A DNA stretch of 64,000 bases from JBFMFH01 sp964481395 (GTDB taxonomy: Bacteria; Acidobacteriota; Vicinamibacteria; Vicinamibacterales; JAKQTR01), in assembly GCA_964481395.1 (NCBI GenBank), contig CAYZYG010000005.1, positions 26,646 through 90,645 on the forward strand, in the 5' to 3' direction. The notes under the pieces are model-generated. The model was not told where the DNA came from, made no database searches, and saw only the letters and a list, made by a program, of their open reading frames with translations. The position numbers and the translations under genes are program-made. Positions 49,175 to 57,540 of the stretch are shown here, one piece after another (positions within the stretch are counted from its first letter, which is position 1; each line of letters begins with the position of its first letter).

Positions 49175-49984
49175 ATGGCCGGCTGCCGCACGCCTCCGCG
49201 CGTCTCTCACGCCCCCCCCGTCCTCACGCCGCCATCACCCACGGCGGCGCGCATTGTCGCGAGGCTTGCCGAGGCCGCGGCGGGCGCTCGCGTCGCCGAC
49301 GTACGGATCGGTTTGGGGTACACGGCAGTCCTGCTCACGGACGGCAGCGCCGGAGTGGCCTACACGTTCCGCGATCTGGCGCGGGGCGGCTGCTCGGTCT
49401 TCGACGGCCGACGACCGCTGGCTGGGCGGCCGGCCTTGGACCTGCTCGGCCTGCTGGAATCCAGCGACGCGATCGAAGCAGCCGTTGGCCTCGGGTGCGC
49501 CAACGCCCTCGTGAACCGAGACGGTCCTGACCTCGTGGACGGGGATGTCCTCGACGAACTCGACGTCGGCCCGGACGACGATGTCGGCATGGTCGGCGAG
49601 TTCGGGCCGCTGCTGGAGCCGCTTCGGTCCCGCGCGACGTCGCTGACCGTGTTCGAGCGCGTCGACTGCGAGGGCGAGGGGCTTCGTCCCGCTGACGAGG
49701 CCCACGAGAGGCTGGGCCGATGCCAGGTGGCCCTGATCACGGCGACGTCCATCGTCAACCACACCGTGGACGGCCTTCTCGACGCCGCCGCTGGCTGCCG
49801 GGCCGTCGCGCTCGTCGGCGCGTCGACGCCGCTCCTGCCCGACGCGTTCGGCGGCCGCGTGACGGCCCTGTCGGGCATCCTCATTCAGGACGCTGCGGCC
49901 ATCCTGCAGATCGTCTCAGAGGGCGGCGGCATGCGCCAGTTCATCCCCCACGTCCGCAAGGTGACGCGGCGCGTCGTGCGGTAG
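49175..49984 (+). CDS. DUF4213/DUF364 putative heavy-metal-chelation protein
   Basis: 269 residues. The N-terminal part (RIVARLAEAAAGARVADVRIGLGYTAVLLTDGSAGVAYTFRD) is the DUF4213 dimerisation-like domain. The C-terminal part (about 125-260: VGMVGEFGPLLEPL, LTVFERVDCEGEG, VALITATSIVNHTVDGLLDAA, VALVGASTPLLPDAF) is DUF364, named for putative heavy-metal chelation in Pfam. Known relatives occur with molybdenum/tungsten, corrinoid or iron-siderophore genes. It is the last gene of the six-gene operon and converges with the RND pump gene 33 bp away. Confidence 0.88.
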   Translation: MAGCRTPPRVSHAPPVLTPPSPTAARIVARLAEAAAGARVADVRIGLGYTAVLLTDGSAGVAYTFRDLARGGCSVFDGRRPLAGRPALDLLGLLESSDAIEAAVGLGCANALVNRDGPDLVDGDVLDELDVGPDDDVGMVGEFGPLLEPLRSRATSLTVFERVDCEGEGLRPADEAHERLGRCQVALITATSIVNHTVDGLLDAAAGCRAVALVGASTPLLPDAFGGRVTALSGILIQDAAAILQIVSEGGGMRQFIPHVRKVTRRVVR

Positions 49985-50017
49985 CGCGCATTCGGCGGCT
50001 GCGCCTGCCCGACCCCG

Positions 50018-53000
50018 TCAGGCGCACTGATCACCGGCGCGGCACACCCGGGCCAGCCCCTCGTACATAGCGGGCACGATGAACCGACGCAGCACGAGCG
50101 AGAACAGGAAGCCGCCGATGTAGACGATGGCGAGTGGCCGGTGCAGTTCGGACCCCGTGCTCCCGGCAAGCGCCAGCGGCAGCACGCTCACGATCATGAC
50201 CAGGTCGGTCATGAAGATGGCCCGGAACTTGGCGACGCTCCCCTCGACGACAGCGTCGCGCAGCGTCGCACCGCCGCGGCGAAGATCGTTCATTTTGCCA
50301 ACCAGGATGATGTCGTTCTGGGCGCACACGCCGAACAGCGCGATAAGGCCGATCATGGACGAGACGTTCAGGGTCTCGCCGGCGACCCAGAGTCCGATGA
50401 TCGCCCCGGCCAGCGTTGCGGGCACGTTGAGCACGACAAGGGCGGCCTGCCAGACCGACTTCAGCGACGCGAACAGCACGACGAAGATGACGAGGATGAC
50501 GACGCCGCCGAGCACGAGCAGGTGCCGCATGGCCCGCTGCTGGCTCTCGAACTGGCCGCCGAAGGTGACGTAGTACCCGGGCGGCAGCGGCACGTGGTCG
50601 GCGATGGCGCGCTGGGCCTCCTGGACGAAGCTCACGATGTCCCGTCCGCTCACGTTGCAGCGGATGATCTTCCGCCGCTGGAGGTCTTCACGGAAGACGG
50701 TCTGAGGCCCCTGGTCTCGCCGGATGTGAGCGAGGCTCGAAAGCAGGATCGGCTGGCCATCCGGAGCGTCGACGAGCAGCCGGCCGATGTCTTCCTCGCT
50801 CGCCCGGTACCGCTCGGGAAGGCGCACGAACACGGCCGTGACGCGATCCGTCTCGTACACCTGCGTCGCCTCGAGACCGTTGAGGGCGGTTTCGACGACA
50901 TCGGCGACCTGGTCGACCGAGATCCCGAACCGGCTCACGCGCTCGCGGTCCACCTCGATGACGAGCTGCGGGATCCCGGTGGTCTGCTCGACCTGCAGAT
51001 CGGCCACGCCGCGTACGCCATCGAGTATCGCGTGGATGTCCTCGACCCGCTCGCCCAGGACCTGAAGGTCCGGCCCGAAGAGCTTGATGACGAGTTCCCC
51101 TTCCGACCCTGTGAGCATCTCGGCCAGTTTGTTGGCAATCGGCTGCTCGAAGATGAAGCCGATCCCCGGAATCGTCTCGATGCGGCTCCGCATGTCGGCG
51201 GTGATCTCCTCGAACCCGCGCAGCCGGTCCTCCCTGGCCACCAGTTCGATGTTGTAGTGGCTGTGCCCCACCGGGTGCACGTGTTCCGATGACTCCGCCG
51301 AACCGGTCGTCCGCGACACCGACACGACCTCCGGAACCTGCATCAGCGCCTGCTCGACGAGCCGGCCGATGCGCACCGATTCCTCCAGCGAGGTCTCGGG
51401 CAGCATGACCGTCGACGCGAGCACGGCGTTCTCATCGAGGGGCGGAACGAACTCCCGACCGAGACGACCGGCAAGCGCCAGACCGCCAGCGACGATCAGG
51501 ACGAATACGGCCAGGACCGGGGTCTTGCGGTCCAGCGCACGGGGAAGCCATCGGCGGAAGAGCGCCTCCAGCCATTCACTGGCGCGGCTGCCGTGCTCCC
51601 GGACGCGATCGACGTTCACCGCCAGGGTCACGAGCACCGGCTGCAGCGTGAGGTTCAGGATGAGGGCCCCCAGCAGGGCCGCCGCCACGGCGAACGCCGT
51701 GGGCCTGAACATCGCTCCCTCGATGCCCTCGAGGGACATGAGCGGCAGGAAGACGAGCATGATGATCAGGCTCGCCGAGAACAGATGCCCGCCGACGTCC
51801 TTCGCCGCAGCAGACGTGAGGTCGAGTACCGGCGCCTCACCGTGCTTCGCCTTGAGGATCCGGTAGATGTTCTCGACCATGATGATCGAGCCGCTGGCGA
51901 CCTTACCGATGCCGATGGCCAGCCCGCCGATCGACATCACCGTGAGCTGGATGCCGGCCATGTGCATGAGGATCAGCGCGATCAGGACCGAGAAGGGGAT
52001 CGTCAACGACGCAATCAGCGCGCCGCGGATGTTGCCCATGAAGACGAGCATGACCAGCACGACGAGCGCGATGCCTTCGGCCACCGCGATGCCGACGTGC
52101 TGAAGGGACTTGGCGATCAGGATCGACTGGTCGTAGAAGACCTTGACGGCGACACCTGGCGGAAGATCACGGGCCATGCGCGCCAGGGCCTGCTTGACGT
52201 TGGCGATGGCGGCCAGCGTGTCGCCGCCGTACTGCTTCTCCAGGGTGACGTAGACCGCGTCACGACCGTTGTGCCCGGCGTCCTCCCGCCGGAACGCGGC
52301 GCCCTCGGCGACCTCCGCGACGTCGCGGACCCGAACCGGCACGCCCCCACGCGCCGTGATCACGATGTCGCGCAGGTGGTCGATCGTCCCGATCCGGCCC
52401 ACGCCCTTGACCAGCACTTCCTGCGTGCCTCGCGTGATGATGCCGCCCGAGAAGTTTCGGTTGCCCTGCTCGATCGCCGTCCGCAGCTGTTCCACGGTAA
52501 TGCCGTGGTGCCGCATCAGCTCGGGGTCGAACTGCACCTGGAACTGCCGGACGAACCCGCCCAGGTTGACGATGAACGAGACGCCCGGCACGCCCTGAAG
52601 GCGGTAGCGAATCGTCCAGTCCGCGACCGACCGGAGCTCCATGGGATCAATACCGTCCTCGCCGATGACGGCGAACTCGAAGACCTCGCCCATCCGCGAC
52701 GAGACCGGCCCCAGGATCGGACTGGTCGTGCCCTCAGGCAGGCGTCCGGCGATCAGTTCGAGCTTGCTCGAGACAATCTGCCGCGCCAGGTAGATGTCGG
52801 TCCCCCAGTCGAATTCCACGGTCACGACCGAGTCTCCGGTGCTGGACTCCGACCGCACCTTCGTGACGCCAGGAGCACCGGAAAGCAGGCTCTCGAGCGG
52901 CAGCGTGATGAGACGCTCCACGTCCTCCGAGGCCATCCCGGCGTTCTCCGTGATGATGGTCACGAGCGGCGCGTTCAGGTCGGGGTAGATGTCCTTGGGC

Positions 53001-53101
53001 ATCCGCGAGTACACCAGCGACCCGACCACGGACAGCAGTGCGACGACGAAGACCGTCAACAGGCGCCGCGAGAGCGCGAGATCGATGAGACCGTTGATCA
53101 C
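50018..53101 (-). CDS. RND efflux pump, CusA/CzcA (HME) family
   Basis: 1027 residues, 12 TM helices and two large periplasmic loops, full family length. The beginning (LIDLALSRRLLTVFVVALLSVVGSLVYSRMPKDIYPDLNAPLVTIITENAGMASEDVERLITLPLE) is typical HME-RND. TM4 reads GGLAIGIGKVASGSIIMVEN (392-411): by eye Ser403 stands where CusA has the proton-relay Asp405, with a Lys at 400 instead. The porter region carries HVHPVGHSH (His607, 609, 613, 615), near the CusA Met573/Met623 site, and no Met triad. This suggests a heavy-metal or atypical substrate and an altered coupling path. Last gene of its operon, 11 nt after the adaptor. Confidence 0.9.
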   Translation of the reverse strand: MINGLIDLALSRRLLTVFVVALLSVVGSLVYSRMPKDIYPDLNAPLVTIITENAGMASEDVERLITLPLESLLSGAPGVTKVRSESSTGDSVVTVEFDWGTDIYLARQIVSSKLELIAGRLPEGTTSPILGPVSSRMGEVFEFAVIGEDGIDPMELRSVADWTIRYRLQGVPGVSFIVNLGGFVRQFQVQFDPELMRHHGITVEQLRTAIEQGNRNFSGGIITRGTQEVLVKGVGRIGTIDHLRDIVITARGGVPVRVRDVAEVAEGAAFRREDAGHNGRDAVYVTLEKQYGGDTLAAIANVKQALARMARDLPPGVAVKVFYDQSILIAKSLQHVGIAVAEGIALVVLVMLVFMGNIRGALIASLTIPFSVLIALILMHMAGIQLTVMSIGGLAIGIGKVASGSIIMVENIYRILKAKHGEAPVLDLTSAAAKDVGGHLFSASLIIMLVFLPLMSLEGIEGAMFRPTAFAVAAALLGALILNLTLQPVLVTLAVNVDRVREHGSRASEWLEALFRRWLPRALDRKTPVLAVFVLIVAGGLALAGRLGREFVPPLDENAVLASTVMLPETSLEESVRIGRLVEQALMQVPEVVSVSRTTGSAESSEHVHPVGHSHYNIELVAREDRLRGFEEITADMRSRIETIPGIGFIFEQPIANKLAEMLTGSEGELVIKLFGPDLQVLGERVEDIHAILDGVRGVADLQVEQTTGIPQLVIEVDRERVSRFGISVDQVADVVETALNGLEATQVYETDRVTAVFVRLPERYRASEEDIGRLLVDAPDGQPILLSSLAHIRRDQGPQTVFREDLQRRKIIRCNVSGRDIVSFVQEAQRAIADHVPLPPGYYVTFGGQFESQQRAMRHLLVLGGVVILVIFVVLFASLKSVWQAALVVLNVPATLAGAIIGLWVAGETLNVSSMIGLIALFGVCAQNDIILVGKMNDLRRGGATLRDAVVEGSVAKFRAIFMTDLVMIVSVLPLALAGSTGSELHRPLAIVYIGGFLFSLVLRRFIVPAMYEGLARVCRAGDQCA

Positions 53102-53112
53102 GGGCGCCCCCT

Positions 53113-54402
53113 TCAGTGAATGTCGCCACGCAGGACGGCGTCGAACAGTTTCGACCGCAGTTGAAACCCGCCTCTGGTCACGACCTGCTCGCCCTCGGCC
53201 AGGCCCTCGATGACCTCCCAGTGGCCGTTCGTCCGCGCGCCCAGATGGAGGGCCCGCGGCACGAAGCGCTCACCGTCCGCGACGAATGCCATCGCTTCCC
53301 CGTCGTCGTCGAGGACGGCTGAGTCAGGGATGAGCAGGGCGCGGGCGGTCTCGGCCAGTACGAAGCTTACGCTGGCGAACATCCCGGGCTTGAGCCGGGT
53401 GTTGCGGTTCGCGACCTCAGCCCGCACGGTGATGGTCTGGGTTTCCGGCTTGACGATGTCGCCGATGTAGCCGATGCGCCCGGCGAACACCTCTCCCGGG
53501 TACGCCGTGACCGTCACGTTCACGTCCTGGCCTGGCTTGACTCTCGACAGGTCGCGCTCATAGATTTCCGCGTCGACCCACAGCGTCGTGGGGTCGATGA
53601 TCGTGAGGATTTCCGTCCCCTGGTCGACGGCAGCCCCGAGTATTGCCTGGCTGGTCGCAATCTTGCCCGCGATGGGCGCGTGCAGGACGATGACGGGATC
53701 GATCTCGTGCGACGCGCGCGTCTGCTCCACCTGCGCCTCGGTGAACCCCAGCACGTGAAGCTTCTTCTCGGCAGCCTCGAGGCGGGCCTCGGCCACCTTG
53801 AGGGCGGCTTCGCTCGCCTGATAGCTTTTCTGCGACCCCACGCCCCCCTTGAGCAGCGTCGCATCCCGGTCGAACGCCCGCTGCGCCAACTGGTGATCGG
53901 CAAGGGTCGTATAGAAGTCGGCTTTGGCCGTGCCCACGGCTTCCGATTGGAGCGTGACCAGCGGGTTGCCCGGCTTCACCCAGTCGCCGACCTGGACATG
54001 CACGCGGGCGATTCGGGCTGGAAAGGGATAGCCCACGACCGCCATCCGGGACTGAGGCGCCGTGAGCTTGCCCATGGCACGCAGCTCCGATCTGACCTCG
54101 CCCCGGCTGATGGGGACGACCTCGACTCCAGCGTGCTGGCGCTCATCGGGCGTCAGCACAATTGCGGTCGTGCCGCCGCGGCCTCGCTCCCAGCGGCGGC
54201 CCCGCCCCTGTCCTTGTGCCTGTCCCCGTCCGCCTCGCCCCCGAACGCCCCCTATCGCAGGGGACCCGGCCTTCGCGAGCGGAGTCCCTTCGACCAACGC
54301 CGGCGCAGCCGACGCGGGCTCACGGTCCGCGCCGTTCGAACAGGCGCCCAGCCAGCCGCTCACGGCGATGCACATTCCGACCAAGACCATCCGCTTCATC
54401 AC
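53113..54402 (-). CDS. RND periplasmic adaptor (membrane-fusion) lipoprotein with RGG-rich linker
   Basis: 429 residues. Lipobox SGWLGAC (Cys21). Residues about 51-77 are a Gly/Arg-rich low-complexity linker (GVRGRGGRGQAQGQGRGRR). The adaptor core follows: barrel-sandwich (PFPARIARVHVQVGDWVKPGNPLVTLQS), alpha-hairpin (about 155-240, KVAEARLEAAEKKLHVLGFTEAQVEQ), lipoyl return (VLHAPIAGKIATSQAILGAAVDQGTEILTI), beta-barrel and membrane-proximal domains. It joins the pump to TolC. No CusF-like or metal-binding C-terminal domain. Its ATG overlaps the stop of the TolC-like gene by 4 nt. Confidence 0.92.
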   Translation of the reverse strand: MMKRMVLVGMCIAVSGWLGACSNGADREPASAAPALVEGTPLAKAGSPAIGGVRGRGGRGQAQGQGRGRRWERGRGGTTAIVLTPDERQHAGVEVVPISRGEVRSELRAMGKLTAPQSRMAVVGYPFPARIARVHVQVGDWVKPGNPLVTLQSEAVGTAKADFYTTLADHQLAQRAFDRDATLLKGGVGSQKSYQASEAALKVAEARLEAAEKKLHVLGFTEAQVEQTRASHEIDPVIVLHAPIAGKIATSQAILGAAVDQGTEILTIIDPTTLWVDAEIYERDLSRVKPGQDVNVTVTAYPGEVFAGRIGYIGDIVKPETQTITVRAEVANRNTRLKPGMFASVSFVLAETARALLIPDSAVLDDDGEAMAFVADGERFVPRALHLGARTNGHWEVIEGLAEGEQVVTRGGFQLRSKLFDAVLRGDIH

Positions 54403-55649
54403 TTCGGCTCCCTGAGCGCCTGTCCGACCGACCGTTCCAGGAGGGACAGCGCCATCTGGTGTTCGAACTGCGCCTCGGCGTAGCCCTGACGCGCTTCGGC
54501 GAGGGTCCGGCGGGCGTCGATCAGCTCGAGGCCGTCCAGTTCACCCTGTTGATAGCTGAAGAGCAGCATGTCGTAGACCCTGGTTGCCGGTCCCAGCACA
54601 TCGCGTTCGTACAGCTCAATCTGGGTCCTCGTCGTCGTGACGTCGAGGTACGCCTGGTCCACCTGCGCCCGTACCTGCCGCTCGAGATGCTCGAGTTCCA
54701 GTTCCGCGGCCCGGCTGAGCGCATCAGCTTCCGCGACCGGTCCCTTCTTCGCCTGCCAGAAATAGAGCGGGACGGTGGCGGACACCGTCACATCCCACCA
54801 GTTCCGATCACCCTGGATTCGGTGACTCGCGAATCCCACCTCCACATCGGGGAGGTTGACGAGCCCGGCCACGCGCCTCGAAAGGCGTTGCCGCTCGACC
54901 TCGAACCTGGCGCGCTTGAGTTCCGGGCGGGAACCCAGCGCCATCTCCCGGAGCCCGACCACATCGCCTTCTCCTGTGGCTGGCGCCAGCGATCCGATGA
55001 CATCCAGCGGCGCGTCGGAAGGCCTGGCCAGCAGCGCGTTGAGGGCCGCTGTGGCCCGTGCGACGGCGCTCGCCGCGGACCTGACCTTTCGATCGGCTTG
55101 GGCAGCCTCGACGCGGGCGCGGAGCAGTTCCACTTCGGCGATGTCACCGGCCTCGTACTTGGTCTGCGTCTTGGCGACGAAGTCACGGCCGAGGGCCAGG
55201 TCCTGCTCGGCGTAGGCCAGCTGTTCCTTCGCCAGCAGCAGCGTATCGAAGGCCTGGGTCACCTCGAGGCGGATTTCGAGACGCACGAGATCCACCTCGG
55301 CAGCCGCCTGATCGATTTCCCGAGCGGCCACCTCGCGGCGGGCGCCCCGCCGGTTCGGTAGCTCGAACACTTGCGAGATGCCGAAGTACGACTCACCGGA
55401 TCCCACGAAGTTGAAGGGCTGCGGCTGCAAGTCGGAATCGAATGAAACGACCGGCGGCTGCCAGGCCATGTCGGTGGCCACGCGAGCTTCGGTCGCCCGG
55501 CGCTGCTCCCCGGCAGCGCGCACGAGCGGACTGGCCTGGACGGCCGCCGCGACGCACTGCTCGCGGGTCATCGGCGTATCGGCAGCCGTCGCAGGAACAG
55601 ACCACAGGAGCGACAGCAGGGCAGCAAGGAAAGTCACACGGTGCATCAT
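54399..55649 (-). CDS. TolC-family outer-membrane channel
   Basis: 416 residues, signal peptide (1-22, ending ATA). Two OEP repeats with long coiled helices (LRAAGEQRRATEARV; LEVTQAFDTLLLAKEQLAYAEQDLALGRDFVAKTQTKYEAGDIAEVELLRARVEAAQADRKV; LELEHLERQVRAQVDQAYLDVTTTRTQIELYERDVLGPAT, LSYQQGELDGLELIDARRTLAEARQGYAEA). The size, less than classical TolC, is that of CzcC/CusC-like proteins. There is no lipobox, unlike CusC. It is the outer partner of the RND pump encoded downstream and is coupled to the adaptor gene. Confidence 0.92.
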   Translation of the reverse strand: MMHRVTFLAALLSLLWSVPATAADTPMTREQCVAAAVQASPLVRAAGEQRRATEARVATDMAWQPPVVSFDSDLQPQPFNFVGSGESYFGISQVFELPNRRGARREVAAREIDQAAAEVDLVRLEIRLEVTQAFDTLLLAKEQLAYAEQDLALGRDFVAKTQTKYEAGDIAEVELLRARVEAAQADRKVRSAASAVARATAALNALLARPSDAPLDVIGSLAPATGEGDVVGLREMALGSRPELKRARFEVERQRLSRRVAGLVNLPDVEVGFASHRIQGDRNWWDVTVSATVPLYFWQAKKGPVAEADALSRAAELELEHLERQVRAQVDQAYLDVTTTRTQIELYERDVLGPATRVYDMLLFSYQQGELDGLELIDARRTLAEARQGYAEAQFEHQMALSLLERSVGQALREPK

Positions 55650-55827
55650 CGTCCGTCACGCGGGGGCTTGAAACGCGGTACGGGTCGGCACGCGGCCGGA
55701 CTCGGAGGACGTCGCGCGTGGGGCGGAGGCGGCACGCCGCGCGGGACGCTTACGGGGCTGGGGGCGGGATTCCTGGGAACTGGACGGACCGCACCGGATC
55801 GTGCCGCCATCCGTCGTGAGGGGCTTG

Positions 55828-56127
55828 TCAGAGAGCAGGCGGCGGACTGCGCGGCGACGGGATCGCGACGATGGGATCGAGCCACACGACCGTGACGTCA
55901 GCGAAGCCGACCCGGTCGGGGACGAATGCCGGAGCGAGGGACGTCGGACCGACGTGCGATGCCGACGGCTGACCAGCGACCACGCGCTCCTGTTGGCAGG
56001 CAGGGCACGTCTCGCGGAATCGCCCGTCCTGGTGGTTGTGCAGGAGGATCACCCCCCAGCTCAGGACGATACCCGTGAGCAGGATGATGCCAACGGCGGC
56101 ACGCCACCGGAGAAGCGAAGCCCTCAC
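55828..56127 (-). CDS. Small membrane protein with CxxC, first gene of the RND operon
   Basis: 99 residues. One N-terminal helix (VGIILLTGIVLSWGVILL) is followed by HNHQDGRFRETCPACQQER (two His and a CxxC pair, Cys41 and Cys44) and then a Pro/Val-rich tail. The protein is short and has one TM, so the metal-binding-like HxH/CxxC part would lie in the periplasm. I do not recognise a named family; small proteins with a similar HNHQDG..CP.C region occur ahead of CusC/TolC genes in other bacteria. The 178-bp gap to the TolC-like gene (55650-55827) shows no further gene or clear promoter. Confidence 0.7.
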   Translation of the reverse strand: MRASLLRWRAAVGIILLTGIVLSWGVILLHNHQDGRFRETCPACQQERVVAGQPSASHVGPTSLAPAFVPDRVGFADVTVVWLDPIVAIPSPRSPPPAL

Positions 56128-56164
56128 GGCGTGAGAGCGTAGGGAAAGAACCGCCGGGAGTCAA

Positions 56165-56212
56165 GGAGAGATGCGGATCAGGAGAGATGCGGATCCGTGA
56201 GAGATGCGGTCC
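56165..56212. repeat. Three 16-bp direct repeats (iteron-like)
   Basis: GGAGAGATGCGGATCA (56165-56180), GGAGAGATGCGGATCC (56181-56196) and a third, one base shorter, TGAGAGATGCGGTCC (56198-56212). They stand 38 bp upstream of the start of the CxxC membrane protein gene, which reads away from them, and just beyond the DUF1475 stop. Candidate regulator sites for the efflux operon. Confidence 0.8.
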
Positions 56213-56239
56213 CGACGCAATCCCCGCACACGCCCGGGA

Positions 56240-56578
56240 TCAGGGGCAGGTGGCAGCCCGCTTCCCCATCCAGAAGTGCGCCCAGTCGCCCTTCGCACGC
56301 GCGAGGGCGACGAGAACGTACAGGCTCACCGTCAAGTTTCCGAGGACGAGAACCAGCAGGATCCAGCCCGCCGCACGGAGCGGTGAGGGCTCGCGGAATG
56401 CGATCCAACCGGCGAACAGGGCGAAGCCCACATAGAGATCGACGAGCGAGACGATGCCCCACGGTATCGACGTGAGGATGCGTCCCTCGGCAAAGAAGTC
56501 CCCGGCCGTGAACCCGTAGACGATGGCGCCCGCCATCGCCGCAAATCCGATCCCCGCCAGCATGTAGGCCCGACTCAT
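56240..56578 (-). CDS. DUF1475-like small membrane protein
   Basis: 112 residues with three to four TM helices. SFFAEGRILTSIPWGIVSLVDLYVGFALFAGWIAFRE is the DUF1475 hallmark (G.......PWG..SLVDLY.GF...). Function unknown. ATG overlaps the stop of the DUF2878 gene (ATGA). Elsewhere such DUF1475/DUF2878 pairs belong to clusters with cyclopropane fatty acid and FAD-oxidoreductase genes; those are absent here. Confidence 0.78.
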   Translation of the reverse strand: MSRAYMLAGIGFAAMAGAIVYGFTAGDFFAEGRILTSIPWGIVSLVDLYVGFALFAGWIAFREPSPLRAAGWILLVLVLGNLTVSLYVLVALARAKGDWAHFWMGKRAATCP

Positions 56579-57234
56579 GACCTCTCCCTTCCGACTGCCG
56601 ACTCCCTGTCGTCGACCGGTCCCAGCGGGTTCTCGGATGAACGAGAAACCTGGATTCCGAACTTGCCGTTCGACTGACCTGGCCGTGGCTCAGCGGTTCT
56701 CAGGCCGGGCTCACGACTGGTCCGCCCAGCCAGGCACACCAGCGCCGGCAGCGCCAGTGCCCACTCAACAGCGATGACCACGAGCGCCACCGTCTCCGTG
56801 GGACCGAGCGTCGCCGCCCCAAGCCGCTCTCCGGCCGTGTAGGCGAGCGGCCCGGTGACAGCGCCGAAGACGGCCGCCACCGCGTAGCGGCCGTGCAGCC
56901 ACGCCATCGAGGTGTTCAGCGTTGCGGCCAGCCCGGCCCACAGCGCGACCATCCAGACCGTGGACGGCCACCCCAGCGACGCGTGCGGGGGAAACGTCAG
57001 GACGCCGCTCACGACGAGCACCGAATCGGCCACGTAGCCGGCGAGCGCGGCGAGGCCGATCAGGCCCAACTCGGCCCCACGTCGACTTGGCCGTGTCCCC
57101 CACCAGAGATGCACGGCCAGAAAGCTCGCCACGGCCAGCGGGCCGATCCAGGGGCGCCCGGAGGAGGCCCCGAGGATGCACGCCCACCAGCACGCCTGAG
57201 AGGCCACGGCGTTGATGATCGCGTACCGCCTCAC
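56575..57234 (-). CDS. DUF2878 family membrane protein
   Basis: 219 residues with about six TM helices in the first 175 residues, opening AIINAVASQACWWACILGASSGRPWIGPLAVASFLAVHLWW, and with GYVADSVLVVSGVLTFP and MWVALWAGLAATLNTSMAWL-like segments typical of DUF2878. A hydrophilic 45-residue tail follows. Function unknown. It begins the two-gene unit with DUF1475. No good ribosome-binding site was seen upstream (TGAGGCGG). Confidence 0.75.
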   Translation of the reverse strand: MRRYAIINAVASQACWWACILGASSGRPWIGPLAVASFLAVHLWWGTRPSRRGAELGLIGLAALAGYVADSVLVVSGVLTFPPHASLGWPSTVWMVALWAGLAATLNTSMAWLHGRYAVAAVFGAVTGPLAYTAGERLGAATLGPTETVALVVIAVEWALALPALVCLAGRTSREPGLRTAEPRPGQSNGKFGIQVSRSSENPLGPVDDRESAVGRERS

Positions 57235-57540
57235 GACCGGCCCCTGGTGGACTCGGATGGTACGCGCGCCGTCGAGACGGGCCGGCGCCCTCGCGGCGCG
57301 AGCAGCAAGGGGATGCCGTCCCGCCGTCTATCCCGACCCGAACCCGGCATGGCACCGTCCTCGACAGGCTGGCTCGTGTTCACGATCTGTTGGATGCCTT
57401 GGGAAGGGCGCGCGTTCCCAAGGAACCTGCAGGCCCCCGAGCAGGTGGCCGGTCCCCGTGCGCAGCTTCGGGAACCGCGTGCGCGGATGAATTCGGGGTT
57501 TCCGGTGAGCGACAGCCCCGGAATGCAGTAGTCTGGATTC
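57235..57540. other. Gene-free gap with a perfect 9-bp dyad
   Basis: No convincing gene in about 300 bp. CCTTGGGAA (57397-57405) and TTCCCAAGG (57415-57423) form a perfect dyad round a 9-nt GGGCGCGCG loop, possibly an operator or stable hairpin. TAGTCT (57528-57533) ends 7 nt before the DsbA-like ATG and may be a -10 box for a leaderless transcript. Confidence 0.5.
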
